A DNA stretch of 64,000 nt. Origin: Cryptomeria japonica. Lineage: Eukaryota; Streptophyta; Pinopsida; Cupressales; Cupressaceae. Made by a program: the position numbers and the translations under genes. The stretch is from the NCBI RefSeq assembly GCF_030272615.1, contig NC_081405.1:475048008-475112007 (forward strand). The letters are read 5' to 3'. This document shows positions 46,125 to 56,729 of this stretch, piece by piece. A model generated the notes under the pieces. That model made no database searches and was not told where the DNA came from. It was given only the letters and a program-made list of their open reading frames with translations. The stretch's first letter is position 1. Every line of letters begins with the position of its first letter.

Positions 46125-46579
46125 GCACAGGTGATCAATGGTTTTCTTTTATTTGTTTTGGATTCAGATATCTTGTTTGAAAACTTCAAGTTTTACTTCT
46201 ATCAAATGAAGGTTTAGATGCCCCCTCACGACAAAGTGCATCAAATGTTATGGGATAAGAGCTTTCTTGATATGGAAACTCGATTTGACAAATTGGAGTT
46301 TGAAACAAATATGTTTTTGGGATGAAATCTATTTGTTTGGAGGACCTTTTGATACGTATGATGGTGTTACTTGATTCTAATAGGAAAGATGTGTTAATCC
46401 CTTTGACTAGTTTTTGGTTTTTGACAACTTTGTTTTAAGGAGAACTTTCTTTTGGAGTAGTTTTGATACTCTAATTTTGATTGTCTATTTGATGGAGTCC
46501 AAGTGAGGAAAAAGGGCTTCCTAAACTATTTTCAGAATTTTCAAAAATAGTTTTTGTTTTGCCCTCTGTTTTGTCAGTT

Positions 46580-46920
46580 TTGGCTATGCGCTAAGCCAGA
46601 AACCCAATGCACTACCAAATACCCTCAATGCACTAAGCTTCCTTTTTGACATGCTAACTCGGACTTCTTGACATTGGTTTGTTTTGAAAAGCTATGCGCT
46701 AATATGTCCTATTAATGCACTAATGTTTGATTTTTACGTGCTAAGCTATTGCTCCAACATGTTGGAATGTTTTTAGCAAGCACTAAGATTTGAACTGTTG
46801 AATGCTGGGATTGATTATGCACTAAATTTTAGGACTGATGCACTATGAGGAAACTTTCACATGCTAAAATATGGTTCCAAAGCGCTAAGATGTTGCTCTT
46901 ATGCACTAAACTGCCCTAGT
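46580..46920 (-). repeat. TAGCGCAT-like motif array in the leader, minus orientation
   Basis: About 13 words of the form ATGCRCTAA on the plus strand (TTAGYGCAT on the minus), spaced 15-45 bases apart. They are the reverse complement of the array in the PMD intron region. ATGCACTA variants outnumber ATGCGCTA, as expected if CG has decayed. Confidence 0.62.
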
Positions 46921-48424
46921 AGTTTGACTTGGTGGTTTTCCTGTGACTTTTGAACTTTGTCCTTAACTATGATGGATGATTTTCTAAAGTAAGAAATGAA
47001 AGTACAACACAAAAGAGATAACCATTTTTCTTAGTTTAAACATGAGTGTATGTTCTGCGAGGATGTGTTCAAATCCCCAGTGTTTTAACAAGTTTTGATA
47101 TAGATAAACACAATTCAATTAGACTCTTTATTCAAGGGTCATTGACAATACCATAGCTCACTAGTCTCGATACTTCGTTAGCTCAAACAACCTTGTCACC
47201 CCCTAGAGGGCGCCCATTTTTTTACCTTTTGCTAGAAATTAACTCAAAGTGAATTGCTTCACAATTGAGTAGTTATCTTGGGAGATATATGGTGAGTAAT
47301 CTTGGGGGTGGATTCTTCCCCACCCTTGCACTATGATATTGCAAATGTTTGGATACTGACTCGGCTCAAAGTTTCTAATGCTAAAGTTTGTAATCAGGCT
47401 TCCTGTTCGGTTGTTAGTGATAAAATCCCTCAAGAGGCTTCCCAACCTTTATAACAAAGGCTTTACATATTGTAATGATATTAGGGGAAGACTGATCATT
47501 GTGTGCAATCGTTGAAAAGGATTTTCATCACTTTCCACTTTTGATTATAGTGGGTTGGAACACTTGGCTTCAAAGCCGTTCCCCACTTAGGTCGTTCCCC
47601 TCACACCAGCCAAAGAATGACTTTAAGAGTTGTTAACTCCTCGGGAGGGCAGGCTTGCTAAAGGATTTAAATGCTTTTAAAAACACTGAAAGCGTAAGAG
47701 TGGTTTGGCCTTTTGATCACCCAGTTAAGGGGAGAGCATATACCTACCACTTTCGAAGCAAAGCACACAAGTGTTCTTTTTAGCCTTTTATTGCAATGAT
47801 TTGTTAAAGTCTATATGGAGATATTCCTCCAAAAAAAACATGGTGTTTATTTTATTTCCTCAAATCAGTGATTGTCTATTCTAGTAAAGAAACCTGGTCA
47901 ACAAAGAAAAATTTCAATTTTGGTCAACAAAATAAATCTATGAAGGGGAAGAATTTCCCTCTTTTGGTTTACTTTGAATTTTTGACAAATGAGGTTCTTT
48001 TACTTTGCAAAATTAAAATGAATCCTTTTAAACACCAAAGGATGGTGAGGTTCTTTTTAAAGCTTTTTTTTGCAAAAATAAAAGTTGTTGGTTCTTTTTA
48101 AATATCCAAAATGAAATGTGTTCTCTCCTATGAAAGCAAGAAATGTTTTTGTTGTTGATCCTTTTAGATGCCCAAAGTAAAGTGTGAGTTCAATTTTAGT
48201 TTAACAAGAAAATGAAGGAAATTTTAATTTTTAACTAACTTAGCAAAGTTAGTAAAATTTAAACTACTTCAATCCTAGCTTAAACAAAATAAACTCCACA
48301 ACCTGCAATCAAACTATTAGTCACCTACAAATAACCTAGTTAGCAAAAAAAATCGGTTTTGTGGACTTCTACAAGTCTAAATTAGGTTTTTATTACAATT
48401 TATTTTTTGCTTTCTATAAGTGAT

Positions 48425-48680
48425 GTGCTATAGAAAGGACTAGATGTGCTATAGAAAACCCGTGATGCGCTATTGCAAAGACCCGACGCGCTAAACTGTT
48501 TACTGCATGTGCTTGGTTGTTTAATTTAGGTGCCAAAACCTACAGGAAACAAAAAAAGGCTATGCGCTAAAGATGGGTTTCTATGCGCTAAGAAATGGTT
48601 CCAAGGCACTAAACAATAGACGAGATGTGCTGAAGTGTCAACCAGATGCGCTAGGAAATGTTCTCTATGCGCCGATTCTC
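48425..48680 (-). repeat. Second TAGCGCAT-like motif array in the leader
   Basis: About 10 words such as ATGCGCTAAA, ATGCGCTAAG, GACGCGCTAAA and GATGTGCTATAGAAA on the plus strand, close to the primer site. Orientation is the same as in the array at 46580-46920. Confidence 0.6.
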
Positions 48681-48740
48681 ATTTCCCGCATACCTGCAAA
48701 GTTAGTCATATTCAAAAACTGATATGATAAATGCGGTTAT

Positions 48741-48758
48741 GCCCCACGGTGGGCGCCA
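48741..48758 (-). promoter_or_regulatory. Tat element primer binding site
   Basis: On the minus strand TGGCGCCCACCGTGGGGC lies four bases after the 5' LTR end. The TGGCGCC start is standard for plant gypsy primer sites complementary to a tRNA 3' end; I cannot assign the tRNA from sequence alone. Confidence 0.8.
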
Positions 48759-48762
48759 AAAA

Positions 48763-50232
48763 TGTATGTGGGAAAAGTAGTTCAATGAAACTTAAATTGT
48801 GAAAATATTCAAAGACTTGCCCACACACCCATGGGACCATTGATACAAGTTATGGAGCCATGATGAATAGCTCAACTTCCCAAGGAGTGTTCCGTGGTTC
48901 TTTATCTCACAAGGTCTCTCAAGCCAATGCCTTTTCTCTCAGATCACTGAGCAAAGTGACTTAGGGATGACAAATGCAAGAACGAGGGATGGTTTTGATC
49001 AAATTTAGTATGAATGCATCCTATTTATGCATGATTCTAACAAATGAAATAAACTATATGATAAGATGACAAGTTAGTTAAAATACTATCCTAACATGAC
49101 ATACTAGTTATATGATTTAATCTAGGATGATAGAAATACTATAAAATGATTATTAGATTTATTTCTAGTACAAAGAGAATCTAAATGCTTGCTAAAATTA
49201 AGTATAAGTATGATGCTAAAGACTTGGATGATAAAATGGAGGGATGATGGCTCTATTTATAGAAGAAACAAGGCAATGGATGGTCAGGATTGAATGATCC
49301 AATCAATGGTTAGGATTGAAAGTTATCAATCCATGTTTACAATTCTCACCAATGAAATGGTGACAATTATCAACATAAGACTACTTGAGAGGAGAAATAA
49401 GAAGCATTAAATTCTTGAGAAGACATCATGGTTACCTTAGGGGGTAAAGGTTGAGGTTAGGTTAGGGTTATCCAATGGGGAAAGGTTTTACCCAAAGGAT
49501 AAACTCTTGTGCAAGGGTTAAAGGGATAACCATGGTCAAAGAAATGAATGCTTGATGAGACCCCTGGGTTAGATGAGGGTTGAGTTAGGAAAAAAGTCTC
49601 TAACCATGCCACTAAGGGTTAGATAACCATTAATGGTTTAAAAGACTTTGGGGACAAATTTGTAAGAGTCCTTCCAAATTTGGGGGTATTCAACAAGTTA
49701 GCTCATTGAAGGCATAAAGGCTTTAATGCCTTTGGAAGACTTTACTCCAAATTTGAGAAGTGACCTCCACAAATTTAGGGAAAGGGGATAATTGATGGGT
49801 TAAGGTTAATAGATTAGGATTAGGAGGGTTCTAGGATAATTTCGGAAGAAGGTTAGGAGGCAAGTGGGAGATGTAGGAAAATGCAAGTGGGTGAGGGATA
49901 ATAGGATTTAATTAAAATAAATTGCTTTATTTTAATTTGGTTGTAAGTGGGGAATTTAAATAAATTAGATTTATTTATTTGGGATGAACTATTTAATTAA
50001 ATGTAAATTTAATTAAAAGTAGAGAGAAGGGATTTAATTAAATAAAATGATTTATTTAATTAATTGATATAAAAGGCTTAAGTGAATTTAAATAAATAAA
50101 TTGAATAATTTATTTAATTAAATAGAGGAATGTGGATGATTTATTTAAATTAAATATAACTAAATAGAGGAATGAGAATAAAATGAACATTAAATATTCA
50201 TTTAGGAATATGGTTATTTTTATACGTCTACA
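48763..50232 (-). repeat. Tat element 5' LTR
   Basis: 1470 bp, TG at 48763 and CA at 50232. The TATA box CTATAAATAG on the minus strand at 49253-49262 would start the element transcript toward lower coordinates. CTTCT follows at 50233-50237. Confidence 0.95.
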
Positions 50233-51813
50233 CTTCTTTCTAAAGAACTGCTTCAGGGTTACTAAGAATTCTAGAAATTTCCTCTTCATTACCCCAACTA
50301 GATGATCTGGAATCATGTGAAGAACTATTGACTATTTTAGAGGCTTGGCCTAAATCCGAAAGGTTCATACCCAATATAGCACATTTATGGGCTTCTTGCA
50401 TATCAGACCTGATCGTGAGAGGGGAAGAGTTAGTCTTTTCTTCTTGTGAGCTAGTAATCTCCCCTTCCTTATATTGTTCATCTTCCTTAGTATCCTCATC
50501 CTTCTGATCCTCTTCATTGGGGGCTTCCTTACTGGCCAAGGTGTCAGTGATTACCATCTTGGTATTTTCTTTAGAATATTCATTCTGATCTTTTATTTCC
50601 TCTATTCGGATCTGCCCTACTAGGGGGTTGTCTGCTTTCATTTGTTCCTTGCTCAAAGCTTCTTGGGGGGGGGGGGAGATTAGAGATAGAGGCTGAGGAG
50701 ACCACTTCCTTATTTTCCCCCAGGGGTCCAAAATAGTTGGTATCAACAAGGTCAGTTTCCTTATTTTCTAAATTTTTGACTTGCCATACCTTTTTCTCCA
50801 GAGTTTTTTTACTTTCTACTGAAGGTTTGGCTTGCTTGTTCTCCCCTTTAGGCTTGAGAGGTCAATGTTTGGCCCAATGACCTACTTTATTGCAGTGAAA
50901 GCAAGCAAATGGGATGGATTCATATTCAATCTATTGTTTCCACATTCCCAACTTTGACACTATATCTATCTGTTCGGGCATATCTACATTATGGGCAATC
51001 GCTACACAAAATTTGGCATGAGTGAGCCTCCTTCTTAAAGTTGTGACTGGATCTATTGAGAGGAGCTCACCAAAAGAACTTGCTATACCTGAGAAAATGC
51101 TTTCTGCCCAATACTCAAGAGACAGACTTGGTAACTTAACCCAAACTGGGACTTGCACCAGAAGAGAATCACTCATGTTTAGATTCAGATGCCATTTCTA
51201 AAGGACCAGAGCTGTCTTTCCAGCCAACCAAGGACTACCATAGAGGATCCTTATTTTATCTTCTTCATAGGAAAAGGCAAAGGTGAGGTGGCCTTTGGGC
51301 AGAGCCAAAATTTCAACATTACCTTTCAAAGCCCATTTCCGTTTGACATAAGCCCTAACAACTTCAATGTTTGAGCGAGGTCCCATGAATTTACCCACCA
51401 GAGAGTTTGACATACTACTTATGTTGTGATCCAAAACCAAATCAGGGATAGAAATGGTGAACTTACCACCCTAGGGTTTGATATATTCTTGATAGGAGGC
51501 AAGGAGGATTTTCCAGATGGTCTAGTTCCAAAGAGGGATGACCACTTTCTAGATTCTTTTCCATTCTCCAAAATCACTTCACGTGGGCTGGACCCCCGTT
51601 GGACCCCCCCACCGTGTTTTTAGAACCCACATTCTTCTCTGGCAGAGTACCATCAACCTGCAGAATATCTAGAGGCTTGTCCTTCTCCCCCATAGGGCCA
51701 GCTCCATCGATTTGGCCGCTCCCTCCATTGGAACCAGAGTTCCCGCCTTGCAGAGAATTTGAATTTTAAATTCTTCCATTGTCGCCTTCTCCACCTCCAT
51801 GTGAGCTCTCCAT
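50233..51813 (-). pseudogene. LINE-2 ORF1, main part (DUF4283 and zinc knuckle)
   Basis: ATG at 51811-51813 opens MESSHGGGEGDNG, Gly-rich, followed by a stop. The DUF4283 part (51440-50931) reads LVGKFMGPR, KRKWALKGNVEI, LPKGHLTFAF, then VPVWVKLPSLSLEYW. The knuckle FACFHCNKVGHWAKH is at about 50868-50912. Its last ligand codon is TGA, where TGC (Cys) is expected, so the finger is broken and the protein would stop there. The rest (50240-50749) is acidic, with a run of C near 50665. The Tat element splits the frame at 50233. Confidence 0.82.
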
Positions 51814-51845
51814 AGCAATTGGTTAAGTTTTTTAAAAGAATAGTT

Positions 51846-53200
51846 GTATTTAATTTAATTTAAATTGAATCAAATCTCTATAATTGATTTTATTATCCAT
51901 ATTTTGAGATAAAAAAGAATTATTAAAATTTATATATCTATTTAAAAAGAATATTTCATTCATAATATTATAAATAATAAAAAATGAAAAAAAATATTTA
52001 AAATAAAAATTTCTTTTTTAAAATACAAAGGAAATCCAAAAAAACCTAAAAAATATATCATTCCTAAAAATTTGCTCCTATAACACCATTTTTTAAAACC
52101 AATCATAGTGTAGATAATTACTTTTTGCAATATCTTAAATTTAAAAATATAAATCTCAACTTTCCAAAAACTAAGTTTATTTTGAAAGAAAAAATAATAA
52201 TCAATTTTGATTGGTGCAAACTAATTAAATAAAATCACTTTGTATTGCCTACACAAGTACTAATATAAAGTAAATAAAATATTTAATAAATATGATTTGC
52301 GGACACCATAAATTAATTACCGCCAATCTATTAATCCAAAATTTACAATTTATAAAATACAAATTCAATTTCAAACAAAACTCTTCAACAATAGATTCGA
52401 ATAATTAATTAAAAAATTATGACATAAAATCTAGAAAACAGATTGAGATAAAGTAAATTTATAATTTTAAATTCTCTAGAAATCAATTTAGGCACACAAA
52501 CAAAATTCCCAGATGAAATCTAAAAAAAATAATAAACGACCCATAAATTCTAAATTCAACCAATTTTTTATAAAACACAAATCTAATTTTATTTAATAAA
52601 TTTTAAAAAAAATCACAAACAAAATGGTATTTAATCCCTACCTTAATTCCCAATTCCAGCAATCCAAAAAGGCAATCTAAAAAAAAAGCAAAACCCAAAC
52701 TCCAATCCTTGCAAATTACTTTCCCTAGAAACTATTTTTTTCACCCAAAAAACAAGAATAATGCTCAGCTCCTAAAATGTATCACGGAAAATGGAAACTT
52801 TCCCCAAAATCATCATTTCACAAAAGTTAACAAATTGCATTTCTAATATTTTATTAAATTCATTTGTAATTTCATTTATAGTCAATTCATCTATTAATTA
52901 ATAACTTTCCATTAAATTCAATTACTAACTTTCCAATATAATATTTAATTATTAATTCTCATCATTATATTTATTTAACAAGTGACACTAGTGGTGACTA
53001 CTTGTCGTCATAGTATTGTAATAAAAATGTTTGTTCTAATTTTTAATTATTATAATTTTAAATTGTAATAAAATATTTATTTTAATTTTTAATCATTATA
53101 AATTCGAACCATTGTTAATTTAAAATTATATTAGAATAATTATATTTATGTGATATTAACTACAACTCTTATTTTAATAAAATAATATAAACTAGCAATT
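51846..53200. other. AT-rich host DNA, continuation of the repeat beyond LINE-2
   Basis: No coding region. 51846-51990 continues the copy interrupted by LINE-2 and matches 23665-23800 and 24350-24490. 51990-52215 matches 24510-24740. The word CAAGTGACACTAGTGGTGAC near 52978 repeats the blocks at 21519 and 24809. The host repeat therefore extends on both sides of LINE-2. Confidence 0.65.
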
Positions 53201-53551
53201 GTACTTTGGTGTGCAATGGGTATGTTGAAGAGGTGTGGAAGGTCAATTGGGGAAAACTTGGTCTATTTTTTGGATATATTTGTGTAGTTCATGAGGTCAA
53301 TTTGTGGCCATGATGTTGTTTGTGCAACAAATGACTTAATTGAGAAGTGATAACTTAAAATCAACTATGCATCCACTTATAAGGACTCAAACATAACTGA
53401 AATGAAACCTTTGAATTGATAAGATAATCAAGTTTTATTAGAAAAATGATCATGTTATGTTGGCAATAGGGTGAGCATGCGAGAGAGGTTGAGATAAGGC
53501 TAGAAAGGTATATATAGAGGGGTAAGAGTGAGAGAGATGGGTGAAAAGATA
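53201..53551. other. Unassigned DNA
   Basis: Less AT-rich than the preceding stretch, with an A/G-rich segment of GAGAGAG-type words at 53470-53580. I recognise no gene or element. Part of it is joined to LINE-4 in a chance reading frame on the minus strand. Confidence 0.4.
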
Positions 53552-53747
53552 GATAAGAACTGAGAAAGAGGTAGAGGTCACACAACTAAGTACCCAATTC
53601 ACCCACTCATCTCGAAAACCAAAGGCCAAAAGGATTTTGTGTAAGAATTCCCAATTCACCCTATCATAGGCTTTGACCATCTCAAGTATAATGAACATCG
53701 CTTTTTCTTTTGATTTTTGCATTGAGTGGATCGCCTCCACTGCTACC
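53552..53747 (-). pseudogene. LINE-4 reverse transcriptase fragment, 3' side
   Basis: Minus strand. The RT text is AVEAIHSMQKSKEKAMFIIL followed by VKAYDRVNWEFLHKILLAFGF and WVNWVLSCV, the block carrying the first catalytic Asp region of LINE RT. The match stops at about 53552, where unrelated DNA begins. It is cut at 53748 by the gag-protease copia element. The same protein resumes at 58891 on the far side. Confidence 0.85.
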
Positions 53748-54231
53748 TGTGGGAGTTTGCCAAGATCAAGACTCAATGAAATGTACAAAATAGAGAGATA
53801 AGATATAGGACAAGAATAAACTGCATTCTCATCAATAGATAAATGATCAATAGATAAATAGTTTGTTTAATCAATAGATAAATAGTTTGTTTAATACAAT
53901 GTAGATGATCCTGCATATATAGGCAAGACATTGTGAATATGTGAGCACACAAACATGACATGTGGATCAATAAGAAACAAGGGTAGGTAGGAAATAGGTG
54001 TGGTAGGTAGGAGAAACAATAAAATATTCCACATGAGGTGGATCACCCACCGAAGGTGGAATGTAACAACAAGATCACACCATAAAAAGTGGAAATTCTC
54101 CTACACACACTATCCTAATGTGGCACAAACACCCAAGTGTCTCATACCCAAACTACTATGAAATGCATTATCCTAAGTAAACTTAAGTAAAGTGTAATAA
54201 TATCTATGATGAATAATTATTTACACCAACA
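53748..54231 (-). repeat. Copia-2 3' LTR with polypurine tract after it
   Basis: 484 bp. On the minus strand a TATA-like CTATATATGC is at about 53913-53922 (58573-58582 in the other LTR). The sequence has a short internal duplication, ATCAATAGATAAATAGTTTG, at about 53849-53890, which explains most of the length difference from the right LTR. The polypurine tract AAGGGGGGG abuts it at 54232-54240. Confidence 0.93.
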
Positions 54232-55118
54232 CCCCCCCTTAAGTGCAACTTAGGGGAATGCACTTAAGTCTACAATGCAACTAAGCAATGCAAGATGGGT
54301 CCTGACTATGAGGCCATGTTAGGTACCCATGTACAAATGCAAATGCAAAGAAAACCAATGCAATGAAATCTCTCACAAAGTGGGGAAAGAGAGAAAAACT
54401 CAATGGGAAAAAAAAATCCCCCAAAAGAGAGATGAAAGCTATACAAGAGAACTCTCATAGAAGTATGTGAGGAACAAAACCCCATTTGAGAAAAAAGTAC
54501 CCCCATATGAGAGAAGAAGAGAAGCTAGGTAGCTCCCCCTTAATGTAGAATCTATACCAATGATAGAAGCTTGATGATGAATGAATAAAATTCTCCATGA
54601 ACGTCGAACAACATTCCTCCCCTTAGGAAGAAACAAAACCAATGGTGTATCCATGAAGTCTCCCCAATCATGAAGGGAAGATGTATGAAAAAAAGTCATG
54701 ATGAATAAAATCTCTGAAAAATACTCAAGGGTCCCCATGTTGATGCTAAAAGATACCCCCTCCAAAGGTTGTAAACTGCTCCACACTGCTGAAAAAGGAA
54801 CTCCAAGATCTAGTGGAGATGAATGTAGAACAAGTCCCAAAGACTCACATGTCTCCTCAAAGGATAAAGAGACCTCCTCCAACTGCTATACATAAGAATC
54901 CACAATCATGTCAACCTTGAAAGAATGATCATGCAGAGAATGAACAAGAGGGTCAAAGTGTTCTCTCGCAACAATAAAAAAGGATCATCTTCATCAAAGA
55001 GAAGATGAATATCATCAATGATGTCTCCCAAATCCACAATGTAGGATTCCACAAACAAACCTGCAATGTCTGTCAAGTGCTCATTCCCTGAAACTGAAGC
55101 TAGAAGACAAGATATATC
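54232..55118 (-). other. Copia-2 region after protease: no pol domain
   Basis: On the minus strand this is partly open (54439-54882, 147 codons) and rich in Leu, Ser and Phe. It shows none of the integrase, RT or RNase H motifs. An acidic stretch (DDEDSVTVF, then FDEDDPFLLL) precedes it. I cannot assign it. It may be filler sequence acquired in place of pol. Confidence 0.55.
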
Positions 55119-56729
55119 CTACTGCACTGAATCACAAGAAGGGAAAACTGTCACACTATCCTCATCATCAGGTGCAATAGGAGGAGATGAAACACAAGGC
55201 TCAAGAATGGGGTCACATGTGAGAATCCCCAAGTTCAAGTATCCAAAACTCTCCTCAAAATTTGAATCATCATGTGTAGAATAATCATATGTGAAATCAT
55301 CATCATCATCAACAAAATTTGAAAAGGAGTATAACTGATATGCATGATCAACCACCCAAGTCACAATGATAGCTCTAGTCTCCAAGTCTTTAATGAAATC
55401 TGACTCAGGTGTGAACTCCACAATTCTCTTAGTTGCGCCATGTGTGATTTGATAGTTAGAAAGGAGACTGTTTGTCAAGTGGGGTACACACAACACATCA
55501 TTGAAGGAGTTATCCCCAATGGAAATAGATCCTTTCCCAATCACATCCATGTATATATGATTGCCCATCAAAATCTGCAGCATAGTGCAAGGCTCAAATG
55601 AAGAGAACATAGACTGGGAAGATGCCATATGATGAGAAGCCCTTGAATCTAGAATCCATCTCCTCGAATCATGGCTTGTAGTAGCACAAAGAGCTTTTCC
55701 TTTTGTTGTCCCAAAAGAGTGAGTCTTCCCACTTGTAGAAGCCATGAATGCTTGCCCTTTTCCTTTTGATTGTGAGGAAGTAGAAGTTGATGAATCATCC
55801 TTCTTGTAGGCATTAGGCAAATCAATGTTATGCTTTTTGAAGATATGTGTAAGCTCATCAATCTTCTTAGAATGGAAACAATGCTCCTCATGACCAACCT
55901 TTTTACAATAGGCACAAGTAGGTCTCTCCCTCTTTGGTGAATTGTCCCTCTTGGAAGAGGATGAATCTCCTTGTTGTGGAGAAGGTGATACTTTGTCCTT
56001 AGGTTTTGATTGCCATTTCTTCTTGTTTGAGTTGTCCTTTCCTTGATTTTATTTGTTCCCTTGATTTTCCACTAATGCTCGAGACTTAGAAGTATTAAGA
56101 ATGCCCATGCTTATCAACTTAGTTTGTTCCATCATCAACATTTCAATGAAAGCATCAAATGTAGGCATTGCATAGCTTGAACCCATTGTCATCCTATGAG
56201 TTTAGAAACTAGAAACAAATGCTACGTATTCTTGTGGAAGCTTGCCCATCAAATTGAAGATCAATTGAGCATCCTTCTTATCAATGCCACAATCCTTGAG
56301 TTGTGCCCTCAACTCTTTTGCCTTAGTGACATAATCTTGTATAGTATCAAAGTTCTTGGGATCTAACATGGTGAGATCACTATCAATTTGATATCCCCTT
56401 ATCTCATCAACTTGACCATACAAGTCTTGAAACTTTTACCAAGCATCCTTGATTAGAGTACATTTCTCAATATGAAAAATGAGATCCTTTGATACATACT
56501 TTCTTAAGGTACCAATTGCCATGATATTTTTAGTGAGCCAATCCAAGTGACCAACAGGATCAGCCTTAGGATCAGTGGGAATAACAATAGTTCCATCAAT
56601 ATAACGAGTTAGACCTTTTTCCATAAGTTTACTCCATGCATCAATTTTCCAAGTAGCATAATTATGAGGAGTTAAGAGAGGAAACTTAGGAGAACCCATA
56701 GCAGAAAAAAGGAAGGAACATAAGAGCAC
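55119..56729 (-). pseudogene. Copia-2 gag-protease
   Basis: One minus-strand frame. The start is at 56729 or, more likely by family, at the internal MGSPKFPLLTPHNYATWK (near 56696). The UBN2-type Gag continues with YQIDSDLTMLDPKNFDTIQD and LMGKLPQEYVAF. The zinc knuckle CAYCKKVGHEEHC (about 55875-55915) has its ligands. The protease has RRWILDSRASHHM at about 55650, where the family has Asp-Ser-Gly: Gly is replaced by Arg, so activity is doubtful. The rest (IGKGSISIGDN, VLCVPHLTNSLLS) is typical. Stops at about 56433 and 56202 and in the linker break it. Unlike full copia elements the frame ends after protease. Confidence 0.87.

Larger units (their letters stand above)
46125..48740 (-). other. 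Tat element 5' leader
   Basis: 2.6 kb between the primer site and gag, without a convincing ORF. It contains two arrays of ATGCGCTA-like words (46580-46920 and 48425-48680). A GGGCGCCC word at 47208-47215 resembles the primer site. A plus-strand stretch of 77 codons at 47868-48101 has no recognised similarity. Long leaders are usual in Tat elements. Confidence 0.6.
31874..50232 (-). mobile_element. Tat-type Ty3/gypsy retrotransposon, 18.4 kb, with antisense PMD gene
   Basis: LTRs of 1469 bp (left) and 1470 bp (right), each beginning TGTATG and ending CGTCTACA, with the perfect target duplication CTTCT (31869-31873, 50233-50237). Minus-strand order: 5' LTR, primer site, 2.6-kb leader, gag, protease, G-patch-like segment, RT, RNase H, second (archaeal-type) RNase H, integrase, then a 5.4-kb 3' region. 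The double RNase H and large size are marks of the Tat/Ogre lineage. The 3' region carries a plus-strand PMD gene and three tandem arrays. In the first 110 bases the LTRs differ at eight places. Every domain has stops or frameshifts. Confidence 0.95.
25390..51827 (-). mobile_element. LINE-2: L1-type LINE with a third ORF, interrupted by a Tat gypsy element
   Basis: Read on the minus strand: ORF1 (51813 to 50233, resuming 31873-31747), ORF2 (31651-27451) and ORF3 (27356-25581). A T-run/A-run word ending GAATAGTT flanks both sides (25369-25389 and 51828-51845, differing only in run length). The sister sequence at about 23620-23700 runs through the equivalent site without an insert. The target has the TTTT/AA-type site expected of L1 endonuclease. 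Without the gypsy element the LINE is about 8.1 kb. The 5' end lies only 14 bases before the ORF1 ATG. No clear poly-A tail remains at the 3' end, which is unusual. Confidence 0.84.

Noticed and set aside
53450-53788. Minus-strand frame of 112 codons as a single gene
   Set aside because: It runs from the Copia-2 LTR through LINE-4 RT into unrelated DNA, so only the RT part has meaning.
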